Below are positions 10,723 through 20,227 of a stretch of 64,000 bases of DNA, one piece after another; position 1 is the stretch's first letter; every line of letters starts with the position of its first letter. A model generated the notes under the pieces. It did not search any database. It was not told the DNA's origin and saw only the letters and a program-made list of their open reading frames with translations. The DNA is from Pseudofulvimonas gallinarii (lineage in GTDB: Bacteria > Pseudomonadota > Gammaproteobacteria > Xanthomonadales > UBA2363): contig NZ_SMAF01000008.1 in NCBI RefSeq assembly GCF_004343305.1, positions 1 to 64,000 on the forward strand, given 5' to 3'. Position numbers and translations under genes: made by a program.

Positions 10723-10741
10723 GGCCCGGACATGCCGGGCC
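10723..10741 (+). terminator. Hairpin downstream of radC
   Basis: A perfect seven-base stem, GGCCCGG and CCGGGCC around the loop ACATG, lies 60 bases past the radC stop. No T run follows, so it may aid Rho-dependent ending or RNA stability rather than act as a classical terminator. Confidence 0.4.
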
Positions 10742-10781
10742 CCATCGCTGACGCTGGAGAGTAATGGGTGGACCATCCCTG

Positions 10782-10845
10782 GGAGCCTGCGCGGCAGAAG
10801 CCGTCCGGCCTGCAAAGCCTCGAACGTTTCTACCGCGCAGGCTCC
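10782..10845. repeat. 13-bp perfect inverted repeat with 38-base loop
   Basis: GGAGCCTGCGCGG at 10782-10794 is repeated in inverse orientation at 10833-10845. It sits between the converging ends of radC and the secreted repeat protein. No T run follows on either strand. It may be an end-of-operon structure or a fragment of a dispersed repeat. Confidence 0.5.
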
Positions 10846-10886
10846 TGGCCCGGTCCGGCCGCGTCCGGCGGCCGGCAACGCTTTGC

Positions 10887-12551
10887 TTACTGCGCGCCCA
10901 GGCCGTAGGTCCAGCCCTTCACCCAGTCGTTGGCGCCGTCGAAGGCACCGACATAGGTGGTCGGGATGAAGAACGGATCATCCGGCGATGCGCCACCGCT
11001 GAGCAGCGGCGAACCCGCACGCGGCATGTAACCGTTGAGCTGCGGATCGCCGCTGCGGTTGCCGTTGCCGGCATTCCACAGTGCGGTGCCGTGGTTCTCG
11101 GTCGCACCACCGTCGCAGCTGCCGATGAACGAGTTGTTGAAGGTCAGGTCGCTGCCGATCAGCGCCGCAGTCGGCTCGTCCGGCACGTTCAGGCAGTTGT
11201 CGCGGAAACCGGTGATGACGACATTGCTGTAGTGACCGCCGGAGCCGCGACGGATGCGCGCGCCTTCATTGCCGTTGGGCGAGCCGATCAGGGTCAGGTT
11301 GGAGAAGGTCGGAATTGTCCGCGGCAGCACGTTCGGTGAAGAACTGTCGTTGTCGCACTCGATTCCGTTGCTGTCGCTGCCCTGGTCGCCGTTCTCCGAA
11401 CCCTGCCAGACTAGGCCGAACTGCACCTTGCCCTGGAAGCCGTCGTCGCAGTCGAAAGCATCGTCGCCGACCTGCGAGGCCACGAGATAGCGGCCGTTGA
11501 CGGTGCCACCGAACCACTCGAAGCCATCGTCCAGGCCACCATGGACCTGCACGTATTCGATGGTGGTGCCGGCGCCGACACCGTTCAGCGTCAGGCTGTT
11601 GAGTTCCTCGTCGGTGCGGATCTGCTCACCGGCCCAGAGGATGCGCACGTAACGCATGACGCCGCTGCTGTCGTTGACGTCGGTACCGCCGAAGGTCAGC
11701 TCCGGCACCGCCTCGAAGGCGCAGCCCAGCGGCTGGTCGGATTCGTTGCAGTAGGACTTGCCGTTGAGCACCACACCCGCCCACGAACCCGGCACGGCTT
11801 CCGGACCCGTGAAGGTGATCGGCTGGCTGCGCGTGCCTTCGGCGAAGATCTTGCCGCCGGCCTTGACCGCCAGGAAATCCGGCACCGGGGTACCGCCACC
11901 GACCAGGATCGTGCCCGGCGCGATGTTCAGCACGCCACCGTCTTCCACGGTGACCTGGCCGTTGATCCGGTACCGCTTGCCCGGACGCAGGCTGAGCGTG
12001 CCGGTGATCGACGCCGGCAGCGCACAATCGCTGCCCTGTGCGGTGGTCCCGGCCGGGCACTGCGTCACCAGCGTTTCGCAGGCGCCACCGTTGCCGGTGT
12101 AGGGCTGCAACGCATACGTCACCGGGCTCATGCCGCTGCCGGCGTTGGGCTGCAGGGCCACGGACATGCTGGAACAGCCGTTGACGGTGATCGTCGCATT
12201 GCCCAGCACTTCGGTCAGCACCGCCGCCGGATTGTGGTCGTTGCCGAAGCTGCCACCCGAGGAGCGGCCGAACTGCGCCTGGATGGTGTTGGTGGTTTCG
12301 TCGATCACGCCGGACTGCACGATCAGCCACTCCGGCTCACCGGCGTTGAAGGTGTACAGCGACAGGAACATCACGCCCTTGCCAATTTCCGACGTCGGCA
12401 CGTAGTCGACCAGCGCGCCGCGGCCGGCTTCGTCCGGATTCCACCAATGACCGTCCAGTTCATTGGACAACAGGACCGCCGCGTTCGCACCACTGGCCAG
12501 AAAGCCCAGGGACAACGCGACCGGCAGGGATTTGCGCAGGTTGCTCGCCAT
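10887..12551 (-). CDS. Secreted WWNP-type and parallel beta-helix-like protein
   Basis: This 554-residue protein has a clear signal peptide of about 24 residues (ending GANA). A module beginning near GHWWNPDEAGRGALVDY follows; I recognise it as a recurring N-terminal module of secreted proteobacterial proteins. From about residue 170 onward, repeats rich in Gly, Asn and Asp suggest a right-handed parallel beta-helix or adhesin-like surface (for example RYRINGQVTVEDGGVL and FTGPEAVPGSWAGVVLNG). The ATG at 12551 has GAGG about eight bases upstream. It lies 203 bases downstream of a TonB-dependent receptor on the same strand. The pair may act together in nutrient capture, but this rests on context only. 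Confidence 0.72.
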   Translation of the reverse strand: MASNLRKSLPVALSLGFLASGANAAVLLSNELDGHWWNPDEAGRGALVDYVPTSEIGKGVMFLSLYTFNAGEPEWLIVQSGVIDETTNTIQAQFGRSSGGSFGNDHNPAAVLTEVLGNATITVNGCSSMSVALQPNAGSGMSPVTYALQPYTGNGGACETLVTQCPAGTTAQGSDCALPASITGTLSLRPGKRYRINGQVTVEDGGVLNIAPGTILVGGGTPVPDFLAVKAGGKIFAEGTRSQPITFTGPEAVPGSWAGVVLNGKSYCNESDQPLGCAFEAVPELTFGGTDVNDSSGVMRYVRILWAGEQIRTDEELNSLTLNGVGAGTTIEYVQVHGGLDDGFEWFGGTVNGRYLVASQVGDDAFDCDDGFQGKVQFGLVWQGSENGDQGSDSNGIECDNDSSSPNVLPRTIPTFSNLTLIGSPNGNEGARIRRGSGGHYSNVVITGFRDNCLNVPDEPTAALIGSDLTFNNSFIGSCDGGATENHGTALWNAGNGNRSGDPQLNGYMPRAGSPLLSGGASPDDPFFIPTTYVGAFDGANDWVKGWTYGLGAQ

Positions 12552-12754
12552 TACGAATACCTCGTTGGTTTCAGGACTGCGCGGCCTGTAACAGGCCGCA
12601 TGGGGACTTCGCCAAGGTATCGGCCGGATGTTTCGGTCCGGTTGCATGCGTATGTCTGTATTGCGACAGCGCTGCAGACGCTCGTCCGAACGCAGCCTGC
12701 ACACGCCTCGTCCTGCCGGGCTGAAGCGGCGAAGCAAACATTGCGACAACGCGC

Positions 12755-15649
12755 TTACCAGCTCCATTCCACCGACAAGGTGACATCACGACCCTTGTCG
12801 TAGACGCGATACGGCAGGCCGCCCTGCGTGTACTCCACCGGCTCGCCGAGCAGGTTGCGCAGGCGCAGCGACCAGCGCCAGTGCTCGCCCAGACGCTGCC
12901 GCCAGACGAAGTCGAGCTGGTGGAGCGGTTGCTCGTAGATGTCCGGCAGGCCACGCGTGCCGACGCCGGCAATGCGTTCACCGAATACGTTGTAGAGCAA
13001 CGTCGCCTCGGCGCGGCCATCGGGTTTGCGCCAGCCCAGCTGCACGTTGGTGACGTAGCGCGACTGGCCCTGCAACGGGCGATTGTCGGTGGTCTGATTG
13101 CCCAGCACGTCCTTGCCCAGTTCGATTTCCGAATCGATCCAGGTGTAGTTGAAGGCCAGGTACAGATCGTCCCAGGGAATACCGCCCAGCCAGCCGGACT
13201 CGAACGCCGACCAGCGCCTGAGCGCGCCCAGGCTGCGCACGTAGTCCAGCTCGATCCCGTAATTGGTCGCTTCCCTGGCGTTGCGTGGCTCGCGCAGGTC
13301 GCCGGTGCCGGGCACGCGGACGATTTCGATGGGATTCTCGAACTCCTTGAGGAAACCGGCGACCGACAGCGCCTCGCCTTCGGAGAAGTAGTATTCCCAG
13401 CGCAGGTCGTAGTTCTTCAGGTACGCCGGTTGCAGGTTCGGATTGCCCTGCATGGTCGCGTCAGTGACCGGATCGGTGTACGGCGAGCGGGTCAACTCGC
13501 GGAAATCCGGACGCGACAGCGTTTCGCTGTAGCCAAGTCGCACTTGCGCATTGTCGCTGTACGACCAGGTGAAGGTGCCGGCCGGCAAGGTGTCGCCGTG
13601 GTCGATCAGCGCCACCTCCGGCGGCGTATCCGGCGCGAACGGCTGGAAGGTGGTGACCTCCTGCCGGTTGTCCTCGCGGCGCACGCCCAGGTTGAGGCGG
13701 TAGCGGTCGGCAAAGGCGATGTCGACGCTGAGGTAGCGGCTGTCCAGTTCCTGGGCTGCGGCATAGACGTCGGTAGGCTGAAAGGCATCCTCGAGCACCA
13801 CCAGCGCCGGATCGATGCCGATGAACCCGGGTGTCAGCAGGTCTTCGATATGGTCGATGCCGGCAATCAGCGGACTGGCACCGGTGCGGAACAGGTAGCG
13901 GCGGATCCACGAATCGCGATCGCGCTCCAGGCGGCCGGCGCCGGCATCGATGGTCAGGGCCAGATCGTCGGTCAGCTGCAGCGGCAACGACAGGCCGATG
14001 GCCAGCTCCTCGGCACTGTCGTCCAGGCGCGCGCTGCGCTGGCGGTTGCCCTGGCTGCCACGCACCAGCCGCCAGCTGGAGGTGTCGGCGCGCCAGGCGT
14101 TGCGGTATTCGCGGGTGTTGGGTTCGATGCGCGAGGCATCCGAGCGCGTGTAGGCCCAGTTGGCGCTGAAGTAGCTCAGCGACGGAAACTCGTGTTGGCC
14201 GCTGAACTGCTTGACCAGCAACTCGTTCTCCAGCCATTCCAGCTGGTGGTTCTGGATCCGGTCGCTGGGCTCGGTGTCGTAGCCTTCGTCGATGCGCACA
14301 TCGTCGGTGGTCTGCCGCAGCAGCATGAAGGCAGAGTCGATGCGGTGGTTGCCGCCGAAGTCGACACCGGCGGTAACCAGTGCCGAGCTGTCGATGGCGC
14401 GCTCGGTGCGTTCGCGCTCGAAGGCCTCGGTCGGCGTCGGGCTGACCACGCCGTCGATGACCGGATACTTGCGCAGTGTCTCCTCGCGGTTGTCCCAGCT
14501 TTGCGCGTGGCGCAGCGCGGCGCTGTAGCCGAAGCGGATGTCGTCGCCGAAGGAGTCACCAATACTCAAGGCGAGCGTGCCGTTCGGCCCCAGGTTCCGG
14601 TCGCGAGGCGTGTAACCCTGCGCTGCCAGCGCCTCTGCGGCGCGCTCGCGCTCGGCGGGCGACAGGTCCGAAAGACGCCCGCCCAACAGCGCCGCCGGCA
14701 TGTCGCGGCTGCCATCGTCGCGGCCGCTCCAGTCGCGGTCGCCACCGCGGTAACCCAGGCCGTCATGGCCTGTCGTGCCCTCGGCATAACCCAGCGAGGT
14801 CGATGCACGCAGCCGGAAACTGTCCGGATAAGAGCGCGTGCGCAGCTGCACCGTGCCGCCACCGAACTCGCCGGGCATGTGCGCCGAATAGGTCTTCTGC
14901 ACCTCGACGCTGTCCAGCACATCGGTCGGGAACAGGTCGATGGGCACCACGCGGCGGGTCGGATCCGGCGATGGCACCTGGGCGCCATTCAAGGTGACGG
15001 CCGAATAGCGCTCTCCCAGGCCGCGCACGTAGATGAACTTGCCATCGACCAGGGTCAGGCCGGTGACGCGCTTGAGTGCGGCCGCGGCATCGCTGTCGCC
15101 GGCGCGCGAGATCTGTTCGGCGCTGATGGAATCCACCACCTGCGCCGAATAGCGGCGATCCAGGGCGACGGCGGCGGAACTGCCTTCGCGCACCACCTGT
15201 TCCTCGACCTCGATGGTGTCCAGGTGCTGCTCTTCGGCTTCATCGACGACCCCGGCCAGCGTTGCCGCAGCGTCGGCAAGAACGATGTCCCGAGTGGTGA
15301 CTTCACCGGCGGCGACCGGCACATCGGCGAAGCGCTGCTCGGCCAACCCATCGGCGCGCACCAGCAGCGTGTAGTCACCCGGCAGCAGCTCGATGGTGTA
15401 GCGGCCGTCTTCGCCGGTCAGGGCGAAGTGGTCGGTGCCCTCCACCAGCACTTCCGTGAAGGACAGCGGCGTGCCGTCGGCCGCCGTGACCTGGCCGACC
15501 AGCCAGACCGGCGACGCCTCGGCGGTCTGCATCATCGCCGTGACAGCTTTGGCCTGCGCCAGCGTTGCCGGCCATGCCGCGACATCCTGGGCCAGGGCAA
15601 TGCGGATGCTGGCTGCCAGCACGGCAACCGTGAGGGTGGGTCGGATCAT
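12755..15649 (-). CDS. TonB-dependent outer-membrane receptor, Oar-type
   Basis: The 964-residue protein has a signal peptide (1-20), then a carboxypeptidase-regulatory-like beta-sandwich at about 48-125. A TonB-box-like DTIEVEE lies at 144-150, a plug domain at about 155-275, and a long beta-barrel runs to the C-terminus. The plug contains VRGLGERYSAVTLNG and the TBDR motif YSAHMPGEFGGGTVQLRT. The last residues, VEWSW, end in the aromatic residue expected for outer-membrane insertion. The receptor should import a scarce, large substrate using TonB energy. Nothing in the sequence names it. The ATG at 15649 is chosen for its signal peptide. The secreted repeat protein downstream is the likely partner. 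Confidence 0.93.
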   Translation of the reverse strand: MIRPTLTVAVLAASIRIALAQDVAAWPATLAQAKAVTAMMQTAEASPVWLVGQVTAADGTPLSFTEVLVEGTDHFALTGEDGRYTIELLPGDYTLLVRADGLAEQRFADVPVAAGEVTTRDIVLADAAATLAGVVDEAEEQHLDTIEVEEQVVREGSSAAVALDRRYSAQVVDSISAEQISRAGDSDAAAALKRVTGLTLVDGKFIYVRGLGERYSAVTLNGAQVPSPDPTRRVVPIDLFPTDVLDSVEVQKTYSAHMPGEFGGGTVQLRTRSYPDSFRLRASTSLGYAEGTTGHDGLGYRGGDRDWSGRDDGSRDMPAALLGGRLSDLSPAERERAAEALAAQGYTPRDRNLGPNGTLALSIGDSFGDDIRFGYSAALRHAQSWDNREETLRKYPVIDGVVSPTPTEAFERERTERAIDSSALVTAGVDFGGNHRIDSAFMLLRQTTDDVRIDEGYDTEPSDRIQNHQLEWLENELLVKQFSGQHEFPSLSYFSANWAYTRSDASRIEPNTREYRNAWRADTSSWRLVRGSQGNRQRSARLDDSAEELAIGLSLPLQLTDDLALTIDAGAGRLERDRDSWIRRYLFRTGASPLIAGIDHIEDLLTPGFIGIDPALVVLEDAFQPTDVYAAAQELDSRYLSVDIAFADRYRLNLGVRREDNRQEVTTFQPFAPDTPPEVALIDHGDTLPAGTFTWSYSDNAQVRLGYSETLSRPDFRELTRSPYTDPVTDATMQGNPNLQPAYLKNYDLRWEYYFSEGEALSVAGFLKEFENPIEIVRVPGTGDLREPRNAREATNYGIELDYVRSLGALRRWSAFESGWLGGIPWDDLYLAFNYTWIDSEIELGKDVLGNQTTDNRPLQGQSRYVTNVQLGWRKPDGRAEATLLYNVFGERIAGVGTRGLPDIYEQPLHQLDFVWRQRLGEHWRWSLRLRNLLGEPVEYTQGGLPYRVYDKGRDVTLSVEWSW

Positions 15650-15867
15650 GGGCGTTCTCGGTCGGGACAAGGGCCGAACAAAGCCCCGGCAAGATGGATC
15701 GGCCGGCGCGCCCGCTCGGACTTCAGCGATGCGCGGCACTGTATGTCGGAGATGTTTCGGCTTTATGACGGGTCGCCCGGACGCGGACGATCCCGGCGGG
15801 GTGCGCTGGTCGCCAGGCGTGGCTGCGACACGATGACCCGACCCGGATGGCCGGTGGCGGATGCAGC

Positions 15868-15873
15868 TACAAT
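15868..15873 (+). promoter_or_regulatory. Candidate -10 box of argS
   Basis: TACAAT is a good -10 hexamer, but no convincing -35 box lies 16-18 bases upstream. Transcription would start near 15880, which argues against the upstream ATG at 15861 and supports the GTG start at 15903. Confidence 0.4.
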
Positions 15874-15902
15874 ACCGCATTGCACAACACAATGCCCCGC
15901 CC

Positions 15903-17660
15903 GTGAAAGACAGCCTGCACGCCCTGTTCGACCAGGCCCTGGCCAGCCTGGCCAGCGCCCGCGAAATCTCCACCGCGACCGTGCCCTTCGCCATCGAGCG
16001 CAGCCGCGACGGTGCCCACGGCGATTTCGCCTGCAACGCCGCCATGGTCAATGCCAAGGTCTTCGGGCAGCCGCCGCGCGCCATCGCACAGGCACTGGTC
16101 GAAGCGCTGCCGGCGCATCCGGGTGTGGAGCGGGTGGAGATCGCCGGCCCCGGCTTCATCAATATCTTCCTGAAAGCCGACGCGCGCCACGCCGTGGTCG
16201 CGCAGGTGCTGGAGCGCGGCGACGCCTACGGCCGGGTCGCGCCGGGCCGCGGCGAGAAGATCACCCTGGAGTTCGTCTCCGCCAATCCCACCGGCCCGCT
16301 GCATGTCGGCCACGGCCGCGGCGCCGCCTATGGCGCGACGCTGGGCAACCTGCTGGCCGCCGCCGGCCACGATGTGCAGCGCGAGTATTACGTCAACGAC
16401 GCCGGCCGGCAGATGGACATCCTCGGCACCTCGACCTGGCTGCGTTACCTGGAACAGCTCGGCGAGCCCTTGCGTTTCCCCGACAATGGCTACCGCGGCG
16501 ACTACATCAACGCCATCGCCAGCGACCTGGTCGAACGCGCCGGCGAGCGTTTCCGCCAGCCCTGGGCGACCGTGGCCGAGGGCTTGCCGGCCGATGAGGG
16601 CCAGGGCGGCGACAAGGAAGCGCATATCGACGCCATCGTCGCCCGCGCCAAGGCGCTACTGGGCCCGGAAGGCTACGGCGTGTTCTTCGACGCCGCGCTG
16701 GAGACCATCCTGGCCGACATCCGCGAGGACCTGGCCGGATTCGGCGTTACCTTCGACAACTGGTTCTCGGAACGCTCGCTGGTGTATTCCGGTGCCATCG
16801 ATCGCGCCCTGAAGCAACTCGACGACGGTGGCCACCTGTACGAGAAGGATGGCGCGCTGTGGTTCCGCGCGACCACCTTCGGCGACGAGAAGGATCGCGT
16901 CGTGCGCCGCGAGAACGGCGCGCTGACCTATTTCGCCTCCGACCTGGGCTACCTCAACAACAAGTTCGAGCGCGGCTACACGCGCGCCCTTTACCTGTTC
17001 GGCGCCGACCACCATGGCTACATCGCGCGCCTGAAGGCGGCCGCGCAGGGGCTGGGCCACGATCCGGAGCGCATCGAGATCCGCCTGGTGCAGTTCGCCG
17101 TGCTCTATGAAAACGGCGAGAAGATCCAGATGTCGACGCGCTCGGGCCAGTTCGTGACCCTGCGCGACCTGCGCCGCGATGTCGGCAACGATGCCGCGCG
17201 CTTCTTCTATGTCATGCGCGGCAACGACCAGCACCTGGATTTCGACCTGGCGCTGGCGCGCGAGCAGTCGAGCAACAACCCGGTCTACTACCTGCAGTAT
17301 GCGCACGCGCGCATCGCCAGCCTGTTCCGGCAGGCGCAAGGCAAGGGCGTGCAATGGAACCGCAACGCCGGCCTGGCGGCGCTGGACCAGCTGTCCACCG
17401 GCACAGAAGCCGCCGTCATGACGGCGCTGTCGCGCTATCCGGAATGGATCGCGGCGGCCGCCGAACAGCGCGCGCCGCAGCTGGTGGCCAACGGCCTGCG
17501 TGAACTGGCCATGGCCTTCCATGCCTTCTACAACGCCGAACCCATCCTTGCCGCGGATTCACCGCTGCGCGATGCGCGCCTTGCGCTGAGCGCAGCCGTC
17601 AAGCAGGTACTGGCCAACGGCCTGGCGCTGCTCGGCGTGAGCGCGCCGGACTCGATGTAA
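15903..17660 (+). CDS. argS: Arginyl-tRNA synthetase
   Basis: ArgS charges tRNA-Arg in the cytoplasm. From the GTG at 15903 it has 585 residues, the normal class I ArgS size. The signature SANPTGPLHVGHGRGAAYG contains the HIGH motif (here HVGH). The KMSKS equivalent is the degenerate KIQMSTRSG, as is usual in bacterial ArgS. YVNDAGRQMD, the anticodon-binding DALR domain and a short C-terminal helix complete it. I prefer GTG 15903 over ATG 15861 because TACAAT at 15868-15873 looks like its -10 box. The SPOR-domain gene follows after 13 bases. Confidence 0.96.
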   Translation: MKDSLHALFDQALASLASAREISTATVPFAIERSRDGAHGDFACNAAMVNAKVFGQPPRAIAQALVEALPAHPGVERVEIAGPGFINIFLKADARHAVVAQVLERGDAYGRVAPGRGEKITLEFVSANPTGPLHVGHGRGAAYGATLGNLLAAAGHDVQREYYVNDAGRQMDILGTSTWLRYLEQLGEPLRFPDNGYRGDYINAIASDLVERAGERFRQPWATVAEGLPADEGQGGDKEAHIDAIVARAKALLGPEGYGVFFDAALETILADIREDLAGFGVTFDNWFSERSLVYSGAIDRALKQLDDGGHLYEKDGALWFRATTFGDEKDRVVRRENGALTYFASDLGYLNNKFERGYTRALYLFGADHHGYIARLKAAAQGLGHDPERIEIRLVQFAVLYENGEKIQMSTRSGQFVTLRDLRRDVGNDAARFFYVMRGNDQHLDFDLALAREQSSNNPVYYLQYAHARIASLFRQAQGKGVQWNRNAGLAALDQLSTGTEAAVMTALSRYPEWIAAAAEQRAPQLVANGLRELAMAFHAFYNAEPILAADSPLRDARLALSAAVKQVLANGLALLGVSAPDSM

Positions 17661-17673
17661 CAGGATCGACACC

Positions 17674-18282
17674 ATGGCACGACGCACCTCCCACGCCCGC
17701 CGTGGCAAATCCGGCAATGGCATTCCCGCCTGGCTCTGGCTGGTCGCCGGCATCGCACTCGGCCTCGGCCTCGCCCTGGCGGCGATCTACGGCGGCATCG
17801 CACCCAGCCTGAGGCAGTCGCCCGACATGCCGCAGCCGGCTGCCGCCAGCCGTGCACCGGCCGGAGATGCCGCCGAGGCGCCGCCCACCGGCACCGGCAA
17901 GCCGCGTTACGATTTCTATACCGTGCTGCCGGAAATGGAAGTGCTGATCCCGGATTCGGAACTGCGCGAACAGGTGCGCGCCGAAACGCCGGCCACCGGA
18001 ACCGCCGCGGTTGCCCCGGTTGCTCCGCCCGAGACCGTCACCGCCGTCCGCTACCGCCTGCAGGCCGGTTCGTACCGCGATCCGCGTCCGGCCGAGGAAG
18101 CCAAGGCCCGCCTGGCACTGCTGGGCATCACGGCGACGGTGCAGTCGGTCAACGTCAACGGCGCGACCTACCACCGTATCTATGTCGGCCCCTTCAACAG
18201 CGCCGCCGAAGTCGAACGCGTCAAGCAGCAGCTGGCCGACAACGGCGTTCAGGCGATCACCGTCAAGGAAGCTTCGCCCTGA
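17674..18282 (+). CDS. SPOR-domain inner-membrane protein (FtsN-like)
   Basis: The 202-residue protein has a short basic cytoplasmic tail, one membrane helix at about 20-42 (PAWLWLVAGIALGLGLALAA) and a Pro/Ala-rich periplasmic linker. A C-terminal SPOR domain runs from about 125 to 200 (YRLQAGSYRDPRPAEEAK through IYVGPF). SPOR domains bind septal peptidoglycan stripped of stem peptides, so a role at the division site is likely. It follows argS by 13 bases, an order I associate with Xanthomonadales. It has the layout of FtsN but is shorter and lacks recognisable essential FtsN helices, so I give no gene symbol. Confidence 0.82.
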   Translation: MARRTSHARRGKSGNGIPAWLWLVAGIALGLGLALAAIYGGIAPSLRQSPDMPQPAAASRAPAGDAAEAPPTGTGKPRYDFYTVLPEMEVLIPDSELREQVRAETPATGTAAVAPVAPPETVTAVRYRLQAGSYRDPRPAEEAKARLALLGITATVQSVNVNGATYHRIYVGPFNSAAEVERVKQQLADNGVQAITVKEASP

Positions 18283-18285
18283 GCT

Positions 18286-18307
18286 CACGCGGCATCAGTG
18301 CCGCGTG
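18286..18307. terminator. Bidirectional hairpin between convergent genes
   Basis: A perfect nine-base stem (CACGCGGCA and TGCCGCGTG, loop TCAG) directly follows the SPOR gene stop and precedes the end of the convergent GTPase gene. There is no T run, so it is a weak terminator call. Confidence 0.5.
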
Positions 18308-18330
18308 ATGTCGCCGCGCTGAAAGACTTC

Positions 18331-19671
18331 TCAACGCCGCAGCCGTGAAAGGATTTCGCTGCGCGCCTCGCGCAGCACGGACTGGCGATCGAGTTGCGCG
18401 ACGATGTCGCGCACGACCTGCTTTGGACCCTGCGCGCCCCAGCTCTTGCCCTGCCGCAGGTAATGTTCCACGACGCGCCCGGTGATCAGTGTCGCGTACC
18501 ACGCGAGCGCACCCTGCGCACCGCCAGTCACCACGGTCGACAGCCCGGCGCTGACGACCTTCAACGCCGACGCCGCGACGTGGATGCCCCAGATGCCGGC
18601 CATCAGCGCAGCCACCTGTGCCGCGACCGTCGCGATCAGACGCGCCGCTTCGCGGCGGCTCAGCGGCAGGCCATATACACGGCCAAGATGGACCACGAGC
18701 GCAACGTCGAGGCCGGCCGCCGCGACCAGGTCGGCCACGGGCACCGGATTCAGCGCCACCGCAACGCCCTTGGCGATGCAGTAGCCCCGGATCACCTTGG
18801 CCGCCTGCTCGCGGCGCAGTGAGAGGATGCGCGCCGACACCTGGTCGGTAAGCCGCCCGGCGAACAGTCCCGCATTCAGGGCCGCCAGCGTGCGCCCTTC
18901 ACGGTCGAGGATGTCGAGCAGGCGCGCCTGCAGCGCGGCGATCTGCGGCTCCGCCGCAACCCGCGTGCGCACTTCCTCACCTCGCGGGTCGATGCGCACG
19001 CGCGCTCTTGCCGGCGGCTGCGCCGCGACCGCGAGCACGTTCTCGGGCACGATGCGTCCCTGTACGTAGCCACGCAGCTGCCCGAGCAGGCGCGCCTGTT
19101 CGTCGGCGCTGTAGCGATCGGCCTTGTTGAGCACCAGCAGCATCGGGCGCTGCTCGGCCGCGAGTCGCTGCAGCGCTTCACGCTCGGCGCGCACCGGGTC
19201 GCCTTCGACCACGAAGATCACCAGGTCGGCGCGACCCGCCACTTCGTACGCCAGTCGTTCGCGCGCATCGCCGTCGAGTTCGTCGATGCCGGGCGTATCG
19301 ATCAGGACAACCTTGCCGGCGCCAGCTTCCTGCCAGTCGGCGAGACTGTGCACCTGCGTCGTGCCATGCAGCACGCCGACCTCGAAAAGCGGGCGGCCGG
19401 CGAGTGCGTTGAGCAGCGCCGACTTGCCGACGCTGACCCGCCCGAACACGGCGATGTGGATGTCGCCGCGCTCAAGCTTGCCGAGCAGGCGTTCGACTTC
19501 AGCGAAGTCCGCGGCCAGCTGTGCGCGGATCGCCGCGGGGATCGTCGGATCGTCACGCAGCGCCGCCAGACTGTCCCGGGCCCGGGCACCATGGCGCCCA
19601 CCCGCACTCTCCGCCGGCGCGGCACCCGGCGATGTAGCGCTGCGGCCGCCTCGGCGCCAGGGCACTTTCAA
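18331..19671 (-). CDS. Era-like/DUF697 GTPase, second copy in operon (GTPase B)
   Basis: The 446-residue protein has a TRAFAC-type GTPase domain and a hydrophobic C-terminal half. The P-loop GRVSVGKS is at 77-84, the DTPG switch at 125-128 and NKAD at 182-185. From about 275 to 420, Ala/Gly/Val-rich helices resemble the DUF697 domain of YcjF-like proteins and suggest membrane association. The start is probably TTG at 19671, with GAGAG upstream, 10 bases after the YceI stop. It shares GTTQV near the switch and the sequence LVLNKADRYSADE with the GTPase at 21398, so the two are paralogues. Biological role unknown. Confidence 0.8.
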   Translation of the reverse strand: MKVPWRRGGRSATSPGAAPAESAGGRHGARARDSLAALRDDPTIPAAIRAQLAADFAEVERLLGKLERGDIHIAVFGRVSVGKSALLNALAGRPLFEVGVLHGTTQVHSLADWQEAGAGKVVLIDTPGIDELDGDARERLAYEVAGRADLVIFVVEGDPVRAEREALQRLAAEQRPMLLVLNKADRYSADEQARLLGQLRGYVQGRIVPENVLAVAAQPPARARVRIDPRGEEVRTRVAAEPQIAALQARLLDILDREGRTLAALNAGLFAGRLTDQVSARILSLRREQAAKVIRGYCIAKGVAVALNPVPVADLVAAAGLDVALVVHLGRVYGLPLSRREAARLIATVAAQVAALMAGIWGIHVAASALKVVSAGLSTVVTGGAQGALAWYATLITGRVVEHYLRQGKSWGAQGPKQVVRDIVAQLDRQSVLREARSEILSRLRR

Positions 19672-19681
19672 GCAGCGGCTC

Positions 19682-20227
19682 TCAACGCGTCAACGGCAGG
19701 TCGACAGCGACCTTGACCGCGTTGGCGATCAGGTCGGTGTCCGCCCAGTCACCGGTGCCGACGTCGAAATCCAGCCGCTTCAGCGTGACATCCGCGGTCA
19801 GCCGAGCGCTGTCGCCATCGATCACGAAACGGAAGGGAAATGGCACGCGCACGGTCTTGCCACGCAGCGTCAGTTCCCCGTCCGCTTCGTAGCTGTCGGG
19901 CCCGGTGCTGCGGAAGGTGCGCGCGATGAACAGGGCCTGCGGAAAGCCGCGACTGTCGAAGAATTCCTCGCCGTGCATGGTCGAGTCGTATTCCTCGTTG
20001 CCGGTGCGGGCACTGGCGACGTCGACCTGGACTTCGAACCGCGCGCTGTCCAGTGCCTCCGGATCGAAGCGGATCACCGGCTCGAAACGGTCGAAGCGGC
20101 CGTCGAAGGCTTCGCCCATGTAGGCGCCGGTAAAAGTGAGCGACCGTTCGGCCCCGGCACGCCAATCCCGGGCCAGCGCCTGGGTGGATGCGAACAGGAC
20201 GGTGCAGGCAAGCAGCAGGCGGATCAT
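19682..20227 (-). CDS. YceI-family periplasmic lipid-binding protein, second copy
   Basis: The 181-residue protein has an N-terminal signal peptide (cleaved after ALA) and a YceI-like lipocalin-type barrel. Family members bind polyisoprenoid or amide lipids in the periplasm. The family features SLTFTGAYMGEAFDGRF, a central SARTGNEEYDSTMHGEEFFD and a C-terminal VTLKRLDFDVGTGDW are visible. Its ATG overlaps the cytochrome b561 stop as ATGA, and GTPase B begins 10 bases after its own stop. A second YceI gene lies on the other side of the cytochrome. Family call firm; ligand unknown. Confidence 0.88.
   Translation of the reverse strand: MIRLLLACTVLFASTQALARDWRAGAERSLTFTGAYMGEAFDGRFDRFEPVIRFDPEALDSARFEVQVDVASARTGNEEYDSTMHGEEFFDSRGFPQALFIARTFRSTGPDSYEADGELTLRGKTVRVPFPFRFVIDGDSARLTADVTLKRLDFDVGTGDWADTDLIANAVKVAVDLPLTR

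Noticed and set aside
12881-16597. Very long open frame on the plus strand across the TonB receptor
   Set aside because: It is antisense to a receptor with signal peptide, plug and barrel motifs, and is open only because of high GC content.
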